Source: Massilia horti (GTDB lineage: Bacteria > Pseudomonadota > Gammaproteobacteria > Burkholderiales > Burkholderiaceae_D). Taken from it: 64,000 bases of DNA. The stretch covers positions 1 to 64,000 of the forward strand of contig NZ_SPUM01000109.1 of the NCBI RefSeq assembly GCF_004614195.1, written 5' to 3'. A program made the translations under genes and the position numbers. The notes beneath the pieces were generated by a model. It was given only the letters and a program-made list of their open reading frames with translations. It had not been told where the DNA came from and did not search any database. Positions 37,044 through 45,361 of this stretch are shown here, one piece after another. Numbering within the stretch: the stretch's first letter is position 1; every line of letters starts with the position of its first letter.

Positions 37044-38150
37044 ATGCGGTTCATGAGACTTGCCCTCATCGCCCTGCTCGGCCCGCTCGCCGCCTGCACC
37101 ACTCCCTACAACCCGCCTGTCGTCGTGCGCGACAGTGCGCCGTTCCCGGGCATTGCCGGCATCATCGCCGAGAACGGCAAGCGCCCGGTCGACATCCTGC
37201 TTGTCCACGGCATGTGCACCCATACCGCGGATTGGGCCGATAGCGCGATCAACACTATCACTGGCGCCGTCGACGCAAACGCGGGCGCCGCTGCGCGGTC
37301 GGTATCGGGCGCGGCAACCAATCGCGTCCAGGTGGTCGAGCGCACCAGGCCGATCGGCGGTGGCACCGCCCACTTCCATGCCCTGATCTGGTCGCCGCTG
37401 ACTGCCGATCTCAAGCACCAGCTCGAGTTCGACATGACCAAAAGCCCGACCGACTGCACCACGGCCGACGAGTGCAAGCCCACGCGCGCCCGCTTTAACG
37501 GCTTGCTCAAGGACCAGCTGATGAACGACTGCCTGGCCGACGCCGTGGTCTACGCGGGCGCGAGCCATCCCGCGATCAAGCAGGCAATGGTGGATACGGT
37601 CGCGCAGGTGCTTGAAAAGTCGCAAACCGAAGGCGCTGACGGGCCGCTCATCGTCGTCGCGGAAAGCCTGGGCACGAAGCTTCTGTTCGACGCGCTGTCA
37701 GTGATGCTGCAGCCGGACGCGCCGCCACGCCTGCACCAGCTCGGCCAGAACGCCACGCGCCGCATGGCCCTGATCTTCATGACGGGCAATCAATTGCCGA
37801 TGCTGGGCCTGGCCGAGCAGGGCCCTGTGGCAATGCAGGCGCAGGCACAGGATTCGCTGCAGCGCTTCCTCGCCCTGCGCCGGCAGCAAGCCGGCCCGCG
37901 CGCCGAAACATCGTTCTCGAAGCTGGCGGTGGTGGCGTTCACCGATCCCAATGACGTGCTGTCGTACCGCCTGCTGCCTTCGCGTTACAAGGCGGACGAT
38001 GTGACGATTGCCGATATCCTCACTTCCAACGCCAGCACTTGGTTTGGGCTGCTGCAAGACCCGTTTGCGGCGCACCTGAATTACCTGAGCAATCCGGGAG
38101 TCGGCACGCTAGTCGCCTGCGGCTGGCCGAAGTCCGCGGCCTGCCATTAG
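37044..38150 (+). CDS. Lipoprotein with alpha/beta-hydrolase-like features
   Basis: A 368-residue predicted lipoprotein: signal sequence with lipobox LAAC (Cys18), then an alpha/beta-hydrolase-type strand and oxyanion region (VDILLVHGMCTHTADWAD) and a nucleophile-elbow-like AESLGTKLLFDAL (Ser in a GxSxG variant). This suggests an envelope esterase or lipase. The specific family is not recognised. Start 37044 (MRFMRLAL) is preceded by GGGAGGA. Confidence 0.72.
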   Translation: MRFMRLALIALLGPLAACTTPYNPPVVVRDSAPFPGIAGIIAENGKRPVDILLVHGMCTHTADWADSAINTITGAVDANAGAAARSVSGAATNRVQVVERTRPIGGGTAHFHALIWSPLTADLKHQLEFDMTKSPTDCTTADECKPTRARFNGLLKDQLMNDCLADAVVYAGASHPAIKQAMVDTVAQVLEKSQTEGADGPLIVVAESLGTKLLFDALSVMLQPDAPPRLHQLGQNATRRMALIFMTGNQLPMLGLAEQGPVAMQAQAQDSLQRFLALRRQQAGPRAETSFSKLAVVAFTDPNDVLSYRLLPSRYKADDVTIADILTSNASTWFGLLQDPFAAHLNYLSNPGVGTLVACGWPKSAACH

Positions 38151-38159
38151 GTGGCCAAT

Positions 38160-38228
38160 AAAAAAAGCTATGTCCCCATTAAGTGTGGAACCGTGCTTAC
38201 CTAAGGCGTAGGGTGCGCACCAGTGCGC
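38160..38228. repeat. Right copy of the long inverted repeat (partner 1-66)
   Basis: Reverse complement of the window start: about 47 bases of unique sequence (gctatgtccccattaagtgt...) run directly into the left arm of the REP pair at 38207. The unique part appears only in these two places in the window. Confidence 0.85.
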
Positions 38229-38299
38229 ACGCGGTACAGTTGAACGCCGTTGGCTCCGGTACACACACGTACCGCGTGCGCACAGGTGCGCACCCTACG
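38207..38299. repeat. REP inverted pair (family A, spacer type I)
   Basis: The left arm has CCAGT in place of CCTGT between the two GTGCGCAC palindromes; the right arm is the consensus. The spacer (gttgaacgccgttggctccggtacac) matches the copies at 7697 and 23121. Confidence 0.88.
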
Positions 38300-38336
38300 G
38301 CGCGCGTGAGCCCATACTTACCGGTGACATAGCCAT

Positions 38337-38378
38337 AAAAAACGGCTCCCGCGTGAATTTCACGCGGGAGCCGTTTTT
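38337..38378 (-). terminator. Bidirectional-looking terminator after the desaturase gene
   Basis: AACGGCTCCCGCGTGAA (38341-38357) and TTCACGCGGGAGCCGTT (38359-38375) form a perfect 17-pair stem, with A-run and T-run on the two sides. It lies just after the desaturase stop codon on the minus strand. Confidence 0.92.
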
Positions 38379-38395
38379 GTTTGCCAGTGCTGCGC

Positions 38396-39607
38396 TTACG
38401 CGTAGCTGCGCAGGCGCATCGAAAAGTCCTGCAGCGACTTGATCCCGGACGCTTCAGCGCGCGCGCACCAGTCTTGCAGCTGTTGCAGCAGCTGGTCGCG
38501 GGTCGAGTGCGAACGCTCCCAGATCGCGCCCAGTTCCACGCGCATATGATGCATGGTCTCGAGCACTTTGCTGTGCTGGAACAGCTCAACCAGCTGTTGC
38601 TGTTGCGACGATTCCAGCTTGGCCGGCTCGCGCTGCATCAGCTTGCGCGAGCTCTTCAAAAAGCGCGTTTCCAGCTCGGCCTTGTGCTTCAGGTGCTCGA
38701 GTTCCTCGCGGAACGCGCTCTTGACCGATTGCGCGTACTTGGCCATCACGTCGTAACGGTTGGCGATCACCGCCTGCAGCGTGTCGAAGTCCGCCACCAG
38801 CTTGTCCTTGGCCAGCTTGGGCTTGGGCGCGACCTTCTTCACCTTGGCCAGGCCCGCCATTTCCAACATGCGGATGTAGCACCAGCCGATGTCGAACTCG
38901 TACCATTTGTTCGACAGCTTGGCGGACGTCGCGAACGTGTGGTGGTTGTTGTGCAGTTCTTCGCCGCCGATCAAGATCCCCCACGGAACCAGGTTGGTCG
39001 CCGCGTCATTGCAATCGTAGTTGCGGTAGCCCCAGAAGTGGCCCAGGCCGTTGACGACGCCTGCCGCCCAGAACGGAATCCAGATCATCTGGATCGCCCA
39101 GATGGTCAGGCCAATGACGCCGAACAGGATCACGTTGATCACGAGCAGCGCTGAAACGCCAGCCGCGCTGTACGGGGTGTATACGTGGCGTTCGAGCCAG
39201 TCGTCCGGCGTGCCGTGGCCGTACTTGTCCAGGGTTTCCTGGTTCTTGCTTTCAGTGCGGTACAGCTCGGCGCCTTCCAGCAGCACTTTGCCGATGCCGC
39301 GCGTGACCGGGCTGTGCGGATCCTCTTCCGTCTCGCACTTGGCGTGATGCTTGCGGTGGATGGCCGCCCACTCCTTGGTCACCTGGCCGGTCGTCAGCCA
39401 CAGCCAAAAACGGAAAAAGTGGCTCGGGGCCGGATGCAGGTCGAGCGCGCGGTGCGCCTGGTGACGGTGCAGGAAAATGGTCACGCTGGCGATCGTGATA
39501 TGCGTAACCACGAGCGTGTACACCACTAGTTGCCAGCCGGAGAGGTTGGCGACGCCGGTGTTCAGGAAATCGAGCACAGCGTACAGGGTGTTACTAGACA
39601 AATTCAT
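38396..39607 (-). CDS. Fatty acid desaturase (acyl-CoA/acyl-lipid delta-9 type)
   Basis: Membrane di-iron enzyme introducing a double bond into acyl chains. The 403-residue protein has the histidine boxes HRHQAHRA, HRKHH and HNNHH, and four hydrophobic segments in the first 215 residues. An unusually long helical, charged C-terminal extension (about residues 265-403) follows the desaturase core. The start at 39607 (MNLSSNTLYA) follows GGAGTAGTA; the upstream ATG at 39640 has none. Confidence 0.92.
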   Translation of the reverse strand: MNLSSNTLYAVLDFLNTGVANLSGWQLVVYTLVVTHITIASVTIFLHRHQAHRALDLHPAPSHFFRFWLWLTTGQVTKEWAAIHRKHHAKCETEEDPHSPVTRGIGKVLLEGAELYRTESKNQETLDKYGHGTPDDWLERHVYTPYSAAGVSALLVINVILFGVIGLTIWAIQMIWIPFWAAGVVNGLGHFWGYRNYDCNDAATNLVPWGILIGGEELHNNHHTFATSAKLSNKWYEFDIGWCYIRMLEMAGLAKVKKVAPKPKLAKDKLVADFDTLQAVIANRYDVMAKYAQSVKSAFREELEHLKHKAELETRFLKSSRKLMQREPAKLESSQQQQLVELFQHSKVLETMHHMRVELGAIWERSHSTRDQLLQQLQDWCARAEASGIKSLQDFSMRLRSYA

Positions 39608-39710
39608 TACTACTCCAAAGTGGATTGCTTGCGTGCACACGCCGCCTTTTCTGCGAGACGGTCGAAACCGACATTTTACGTGTAACTACTTCCCAGCGAC
39701 ACCAATTTGG

Positions 39711-41057
39711 TCAGGAATTCCCGCTGTTTTGCGCATTTCGTGCTACAACTGCTGCAATATGTGCATCAAGCAGACGCGTATCAAAGGTTGGAATGCCAAG
39801 CTTGATCTCGCCCGACTGCACCAGCGCATAAATCTTCTTGTTGAGCTCGGATACCACGCCCCCCGTGCCGTTTTCCGGGTCGCCGATCCAGAACCCCACA
39901 TCGAGCTCGTAGCCTTCCGGCGCGAAGCGGGCCAGCCCCACGCCCGGCCCCGGTTCCGCCAGCACCCGCGGGATCGATGCCGCCTGCTGCTGCAACAGCG
40001 GCATCACCACCGCCAGGTCGCTGCCGTAGGCGACGATAACCCGTGTCGAACCGCGCACCCTGCGATTGGTCAGCGACTGGTTCTGCACCGGCCCCGAAAT
40101 CAGCATCTCGTTCGGCAACACCGTCTCCACCCCATCGAGCCCCTGCAACACAGTGTAGCGCGTGTTGATGTGTGTGACCTTGCCGGAGTACTTATCGACC
40201 GAAATCATGTCTCCAATTGACAAACTTCGTTCGAGCAGGATCACGAATCCCGACACGTAATTGCTGGCGATGCGCTGCATGCCCAGTCCCAGGCCAACGC
40301 CGAGGGCGCCGCCGAACACCGACAGCACGGTCAGGTCCAGGCCCACCATCGACAGGCTGAGCAGGACGGCGACCAGCACCAGCACGGCGCGGCTGGTGCG
40401 CGCCAGCACCACCCGCAGCGAGGTATGGATGCCGGGCACGCCCATCAGCCGCTCTTCCAGCGCCGCGCCGGCCCACAGCGCCAGCATCAGCATCAGCACC
40501 ACCGACACCACGGCCTGCAGCGCGTCCGACAATTGCACCCGGTGGCGGCCCAGCGGTACGGAGGTGTGCTCCAGGAAACGCAGGATATCGGGCCAGGCGC
40601 CGGTCAGGTACAGCGCCAGGCCGAGCCAGACCACCAGCGCAAACAGTTTCTCGAAGGTTTGCAGGGCCGCGCCAAGCTGGCCATGGCGCGCAAACACGCG
40701 CCGCAGCAGGTAGAACGCGAGCCGGATCATCGCCAGCGACGACGCCAGCGGAATCGCGACGCGCAGCACGTTCACGTGCAGGTGGTTTCTGGCAAGGAAG
40801 TATTTGCCCAGCGTGAGCAGACCAAGCGCCAGCAGCGGCGCCAGCACACGCGCGAAGCTTTCCACGCCGATGCGCAGCATGCCGTTATGATCGTCGCGTC
40901 CATGCAACCAGGCGCTGCGGATGGAACGCGCCAGCAGCCAGCCCAGCCCGGCGGACGCGATAATCACCGCCGCCTGCCACAGGATGCTCGGGTCGGACAG
41001 GTCGCCGAGCAGGTCCTGTAGCATGTCCGCCAGCGGCATCGAGCCCACCTTGTTCAC
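39711..41057 (-). CDS. Mechanosensitive ion channel (MscS family)
   Basis: A 448-residue inner-membrane protein: an N-terminal region with several extra membrane segments (residues 25-250), then the MscS pore helix and beta-domain (GFVILLERSLSIGDMISVDK, IVAYGSDLAVVMPLL). Family members open under hypo-osmotic membrane tension. Its start overlaps the stop of the upstream methyltransferase gene by 4 bases (ATGA type), so the two are co-translated. Confidence 0.92.
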   Translation of the reverse strand: MNKVGSMPLADMLQDLLGDLSDPSILWQAAVIIASAGLGWLLARSIRSAWLHGRDDHNGMLRIGVESFARVLAPLLALGLLTLGKYFLARNHLHVNVLRVAIPLASSLAMIRLAFYLLRRVFARHGQLGAALQTFEKLFALVVWLGLALYLTGAWPDILRFLEHTSVPLGRHRVQLSDALQAVVSVVLMLMLALWAGAALEERLMGVPGIHTSLRVVLARTSRAVLVLVAVLLSLSMVGLDLTVLSVFGGALGVGLGLGMQRIASNYVSGFVILLERSLSIGDMISVDKYSGKVTHINTRYTVLQGLDGVETVLPNEMLISGPVQNQSLTNRRVRGSTRVIVAYGSDLAVVMPLLQQQAASIPRVLAEPGPGVGLARFAPEGYELDVGFWIGDPENGTGGVVSELNKKIYALVQSGEIKLGIPTFDTRLLDAHIAAVVARNAQNSGNS

Positions 41058-42340
41058 TCTTCTTCTTGCTCCGCAGCCGGTTTCATCGGCTTGCGCTCGA
41101 GGACAGCGGCAAAGAAGCCGTCGGTCTCATGCTTGTGCGGCAGCAGCTTGAGGTATTTGTCCATCTCGAGCGGGATCTTCTGTTCGGCCAATACCTGGCT
41201 CATCGGCACCAGCTGGAAGTCGGGATGCGTCTCAAGGAACTGCTCGACCACCACATCGTTCTCTTCGTTCAGCAGGCTGCAGGTCGCGTACACCAGGCGC
41301 CCGCCCGAACGCAGCAGGCGCGCCGCGCCGTCGAGGATCGACGCCTGCTTTTCCTGCATCTCGACCACCGCCTGCGGCTGCTGGCGCCATTTCACGTCGG
41401 GATTGCGGCGCAGCGTGCCCAGGCCCGAGCACGGCGCATCGACCAGCACGCGGTCGATCTTGCCGGCCAGCCGCTTGATCTTGACATCGCGCTCGTGCGC
41501 GATCACGACCGGATGCACATTCGACAGGCCGCTCCTGGCCAGCCGCGGCTTGAGCTTGGTCAGGCGCTTTTCCGACACGTCGAACGCATACAGGCGGCCG
41601 GTATTGCGCATAATCGCGCCCAGCGCCAGCGTCTTGCCGCCGGCGCCAGCGCAAAAGTCCACCACCATCTCGCCGCGGCGCGCGCCCAGGAGCTGGGACA
41701 GCACCTGGCTGCCCTCGTCCTGCACTTCGATCGCGCCCTCTTTAAACAGCGGCATGTTCTGCAGCGCGGGCTTTTTCCGCACGCGCAGGCCGAGCGCCGA
41801 ATACGGCGTCGGTTCGGCGGCGATCGGCGCCTCGGCCAGTTGCTTGACCACATCCTCGCGGCTGGCCTTGAGCGAATTGACGCGCAGGTCGAGCGGGGCC
41901 GGCGTGTTCAGCACGGCCGCCAGCTGCATCGTTTCTTCCTCGCCGAACTGGGCCACGAATTTCTCGAACAGCCAGTCGGGCAGGTTGGCGCGCATCTTCG
42001 GCGACAGCAGGTTGCGGTCGATTTCCTTGATGCGGGCAAGGAAGGCATTTTCCTCTTCCGTCAGGCCGCCGAGCGAATCAAAGCCGATCGCTTCGGCCAT
42101 GCCCAGCAGGGTCAGGCGGCGCATCGTCGACCCCTTGGCGCCGCCGGCAAAGTCGGTGAAGAACGATTTGTTGCGCAGCACGGCATACACCGCTTCCGCA
42201 ATGGCGCCGCGCTCGCGGCCGCCAAGACGGGGATGGTCCTTGAAGTAGCGCGACAGGGTAACGTCGGCCGGCGCGGCAAAGCGCAAGACCTCGCGCAATA
42301 CCTCTTCCGTATTGCCGAGGATTGCTGGTGGCAATCTCAT
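41054..42340 (-). CDS. RsmB/NOP-family rRNA (cytosine-5-)-methyltransferase
   Basis: A 428-residue SAM-dependent methyltransferase. SAM motif FCAGAGGKTLALGA, motif IV catalytic DAPCSGLGTLRRNPD and motif VI ATCSLLNEENDVVV contain the two cysteines of m5C enzymes. Length and N-terminal helical domain fit RsmB (m5C967 of 16S rRNA), but RsmB and RsmF cannot be separated with certainty here. It follows purN closely, as rsmB often does. Confidence 0.9.
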   Translation of the reverse strand: MRLPPAILGNTEEVLREVLRFAAPADVTLSRYFKDHPRLGGRERGAIAEAVYAVLRNKSFFTDFAGGAKGSTMRRLTLLGMAEAIGFDSLGGLTEEENAFLARIKEIDRNLLSPKMRANLPDWLFEKFVAQFGEEETMQLAAVLNTPAPLDLRVNSLKASREDVVKQLAEAPIAAEPTPYSALGLRVRKKPALQNMPLFKEGAIEVQDEGSQVLSQLLGARRGEMVVDFCAGAGGKTLALGAIMRNTGRLYAFDVSEKRLTKLKPRLARSGLSNVHPVVIAHERDVKIKRLAGKIDRVLVDAPCSGLGTLRRNPDVKWRQQPQAVVEMQEKQASILDGAARLLRSGGRLVYATCSLLNEENDVVVEQFLETHPDFQLVPMSQVLAEQKIPLEMDKYLKLLPHKHETDGFFAAVLERKPMKPAAEQEEE

Positions 42341-42367
42341 GAAATTCCTTGGGTTATATATTTGTTG

Positions 42368-42979
42368 TCACACCGCGTGGACGATCACGACTTCGTCGTC
42401 CTTGATGCTGAGCCTGTCTTCCACAAACAGACGCACGGCAAGCGGATAAATCTTGTGTTCCTCGACCAGCACGCGCTCCGACAGCATCTCCGCGGTGTCG
42501 CCCGGCAGCACCGGCACCGTGGCCTGTACCACGATCGGGCCATGATCCAGTTGCGCCGTCACGAAATGCACGGACGCGCCGTGTTCGACGACGCCGGCGT
42601 CCAGCGCCTGCTGGTGCGTCGCCAGGCCCGGGAACAGCGGCAACAGCGACGGATGAATGTTCAGTATGCGGCCCGCATAATGTTCGACGAACGGCGCAGT
42701 CAGGATGCGCATGAATCCGGCCAGCACGACCAGATTCGGAGCAAAACTGTCGATCACCTCCCGCAGCGCGGCATCGAACTCGTCGCGGCTGGCGAATTGC
42801 TTGCTCGGGACCACGGCGGTCGGGATGCCATGCTCCTGCGCGAACAACAGGCCCTTGGCATCAGCCTTGTTACTGATCACCGCCGCGATACGTGCTGGCC
42901 ACTTTTCGGCTTCGAGCGCACGGACGATCGCTTCCATGTTGCTGCCACGGCCAGAAATGAGGATCACAATGTTTTTCAT
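42368..42979 (-). CDS. purN: Phosphoribosylglycinamide formyltransferase 1
   Basis: Formyl-THF-dependent step 3 of purine synthesis. The 203-residue protein shows ISGRGSNM, the active-site region ILNIHPSLLPLFPG and HGASVHFVTAQLDHGPI (catalytic Asn, His, Asp). The start at 42979 (MKNIVILISG) matches the family; the frame is open to 43024. Confidence 0.96.
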   Translation of the reverse strand: MKNIVILISGRGSNMEAIVRALEAEKWPARIAAVISNKADAKGLLFAQEHGIPTAVVPSKQFASRDEFDAALREVIDSFAPNLVVLAGFMRILTAPFVEHYAGRILNIHPSLLPLFPGLATHQQALDAGVVEHGASVHFVTAQLDHGPIVVQATVPVLPGDTAEMLSERVLVEEHKIYPLAVRLFVEDRLSIKDDEVVIVHAV

Positions 42980-43101
42980 ACCGCGCATTGTACCCTGAGC
43001 CAAGGTCGGGCCGGTAGGAAACACCGTTGCGCCACGGTACGGACGAGCCGCGGCGAATGCGCCGGGGACGGCGCCAAAATCAAGCGCGCAAACTGGACAA
43101 A

Positions 43102-43500
43102 TTACTCGAACGAGTAGAAAACGCGGAAGGGAACTTTCTTCTCGCCCCAGAAATCGGCCGCATCGCGAAACACGTCAAGCAGCGTCTCGCGCGCTTCACG
43201 ATCGAATTTTTGCGCGTTCGGTAACTGTTCCAAAACGACGATGAAGCCGGTCTGGGCACCGGCCTTGGCGATGGTATCGGTCAGGCACACGCGCAGCGCG
43301 TCGAAATTCTTGCTGCACTGCTTGGGGAAATAGAAGTTCTCGCCGATGCGAGCACATACCTGCTGCTTGGTCAGCGTGTTGGCACAGTGCGCGTACAGGA
43401 AATGATGTCCCAGCCTCCCAGCCTCTTCCTGCAGTTCGGCAACCCGAAACGCGCGGATGGACTGTACAACATTGGGCGGCACTGTCATCAACAAACTCAT
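43102..43500 (-). CDS. Barstar-family protein
   Basis: A 132-residue protein resembling barstar, the inhibitor of the secreted ribonuclease barnase: the helix and loop FYFPKQCSKNFDALRVCLTD match the barstar core including the acidic surface that plugs the RNase site. No barnase-type ribonuclease gene is in the window, so it is an orphan inhibitor or a housekeeping relative. Start 43500 or the internal ATG at 43488. Confidence 0.85.
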   Translation of the reverse strand: MSLLMTVPPNVVQSIRAFRVAELQEEAGRLGHHFLYAHCANTLTKQQVCARIGENFYFPKQCSKNFDALRVCLTDTIAKAGAQTGFIVVLEQLPNAQKFDREARETLLDVFRDAADFWGEKKVPFRVFYSFE

Positions 43501-43884
43501 TTTTTCCTCATGTCGACCTGGTGTACGTGTTGTTAATTACTCGCCTCGGCGCCCACCTTCGCGAACCTCGGCAGGTTTGCTGTTCCCCCGCTGTCGTTTC
43601 CACGCACCAATAATCAGAATTTTGTAAGGGTAACGTTTTGTGGTAACTGAATCAACCCGAATGTTAGCTGCTGTCCGGGTTTTGTAAAAAAATTACGGCT
43701 GGTCGCGGGCGTTTTGCCCCATCGCGGCCCCGCTTTTCCCTCTGAGATGGGCGATAACGGTGTGTACCCGGCTGTTACAATTTGTTGCCACGAAGATTGT
43801 TTCGGTTTTCCGACTCGGATTAAGATACAAGCGTGACAGTAAATCAAACCCAGCAAGCACCACCCGCCAACCAGAGGTTAAAAA
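43501..43884. other. Long intergenic region between divergent barstar and glycine-zipper genes
   Basis: No supported gene. A direct repeat (attttgtaagggtaac, 43619-43634; gttttgtggtaac, 43635-43647) stands in an AT-rich part. Several T-runs and a short inverted sequence around 43720-43760 are present but no clear terminator. The region likely holds both promoters. Confidence 0.4.
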
Positions 43885-44397
43885 ATGAAACTGCAAGCCA
43901 AACTATTGATGTCTGCCCTTGGCCTCGCCGCCCTGCCATTTGCCCAGGCTGGCGATTTCGAAGACTACGCTCGCGTGGTGCGCGTGCAGCCGCGCGTCGA
44001 ACAGGTACGCGTGCCGCGCCAGGAATGCCGCACCGACTATGTCCAGGTGCCGGTCCAGCAGCAGCGCGGCGCCGGCGGCTCGGTCATCGGCGGCATCGCC
44101 GGTGCCCTGCTGGGCAGCCAGGTCGGCGGTGGTAACGGCAAGGTGGCGGCGGCAGCCGCTGGCGCCATCGCCGGTGCCGTGGTGGGCGATCGCATGGAAA
44201 ACGACGGCCGCAACACTGCGCCGGGCGTGCAGGAACAGGCCGTACGACAGTGCCGCACCGTCGAGTCGATCGAAAACCGCAACGCCGGCTACGAAGTCAC
44301 TTACGAATACCGTGGCCGCTCCTACACGGAGGTCATGAGCCGTGACCCGGGCGATCGCCTGCGCCTGCAGGTCTCGTTCCAGCCGGTCAGCTACTAA
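43885..44397 (+). CDS. Glycine-zipper 2TM-domain envelope protein
   Basis: A 170-residue protein with signal peptide (MKLQAKLLMSALGLAALPFA, cleavage near AQA) and a Gly-zipper segment GGSVIGGIAGALLGSQVGGG...AGAIAGAVVGDRM (residues 67-110), like the 17-kDa surface antigen/SlyB/RcnB-type outer-membrane proteins. Two Cys flank the zipper (QECRTDY and QCRTVES) and may form a disulfide. Role unknown; such proteins often respond to envelope stress. Confidence 0.8.
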   Translation: MKLQAKLLMSALGLAALPFAQAGDFEDYARVVRVQPRVEQVRVPRQECRTDYVQVPVQQQRGAGGSVIGGIAGALLGSQVGGGNGKVAAAAAGAIAGAVVGDRMENDGRNTAPGVQEQAVRQCRTVESIENRNAGYEVTYEYRGRSYTEVMSRDPGDRLRLQVSFQPVSY

Positions 44398-44517
44398 GGC
44401 ACGGCCTCCCCGTTTCACCGGCGCCGGGGAACCTCCCCTTCCCCGCGCCGCCTTCCCATGCCGCTTGCGCTACGGGAAGCCCTCCCCCGATAATAGGGCG
44501 ATTCAACAGGCCGTCCT

Positions 44518-45312
44518 ATGCTCATCAAACGCAAATCCATCGAACAAGCCGAATCCTCGCGCCGCCCCGCGCGCAAACCCAAGTTCGCGCCCGTGACCCT
44601 GTCCGAACAGGACGGCGTACGTTATCTGCACTTCGGCACCGAATGGGTCCAGGGCGCGATGCGCATCCGCAAACCGGACTGGCCCGAGCTCGAATATGCG
44701 CAGCAGATGATGGCCTGGATGCTGTTCATCGACGCCCCGCAAGCGATCGTCCAGCTGGGGCTAGGCGCCGCCACCCTCACCAAATTCTGCTACCGGCAGT
44801 TTCAGGAAGCGAGCGTCACCGCGGTCGAACTCAATCCGTCGGTGATCGCGATCTGCCAGCAGATGTTCAAGCTCCCGCCTGATGATGAGCGCCTGCATGT
44901 GGTGGAGATGGATGCGATGGACTTCGTCCTCGACCCGGCCAACCACGCCGCGTACGACGTGCTGCAGACCGACTTGTACGACGCGACCGCGCGCGGGCCG
45001 GTGCTCGATACGCCCGAGTTCTACCGCGCCTGCAGTGCGTGCCTGACCGAGCATGGGATCATGACCGTCAACCTGTTCGGCGACCACCCGAGCTTCGCCA
45101 GGAACATCAAGGCGATGCGGCACGCGTTCGAGCACGTGATTTGCCTGCCCGAAGTCCACGACGGGAACGTGGTCGCGCTGTGCTTCAACAGCCAGCCGGA
45201 CCTGGACCCGGCGCGGTTGAAGGAACGGGCGGCGCAGATCGTCGCCACCACCAAGCTGCCCGCCAAGTCCTGGGTAAAGGGCATCGAAGCGGGCATCGAA
45301 GCGGCGCGCTGA
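44518..45312 (+). CDS. Spermidine-synthase-like methyltransferase-fold protein
   Basis: A 264-residue protein with the nucleotide-binding core VQLGLGAATLTKFCY and the acidic strand end VTAVELNPSVIAIC of spermidine synthases and related fused proteins, followed by YDVLQTDLYDATARGP. The polyamine-binding residues cannot be confirmed, and no speD is near, so the polyamine synthase function is uncertain. Confidence 0.7.
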   Translation: MLIKRKSIEQAESSRRPARKPKFAPVTLSEQDGVRYLHFGTEWVQGAMRIRKPDWPELEYAQQMMAWMLFIDAPQAIVQLGLGAATLTKFCYRQFQEASVTAVELNPSVIAICQQMFKLPPDDERLHVVEMDAMDFVLDPANHAAYDVLQTDLYDATARGPVLDTPEFYRACSACLTEHGIMTVNLFGDHPSFARNIKAMRHAFEHVICLPEVHDGNVVALCFNSQPDLDPARLKERAAQIVATTKLPAKSWVKGIEAGIEAAR

Positions 45313-45361
45313 ACCAGGCGCGGGTATCGGGGCCAATTCGCAGGCTACTTCGGAGGCTACT

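Noticed and set aside
41066-43117. A 683-codon plus-strand open frame
   Set aside because: Antisense to the RsmB-type methyltransferase and purN, both well supported.
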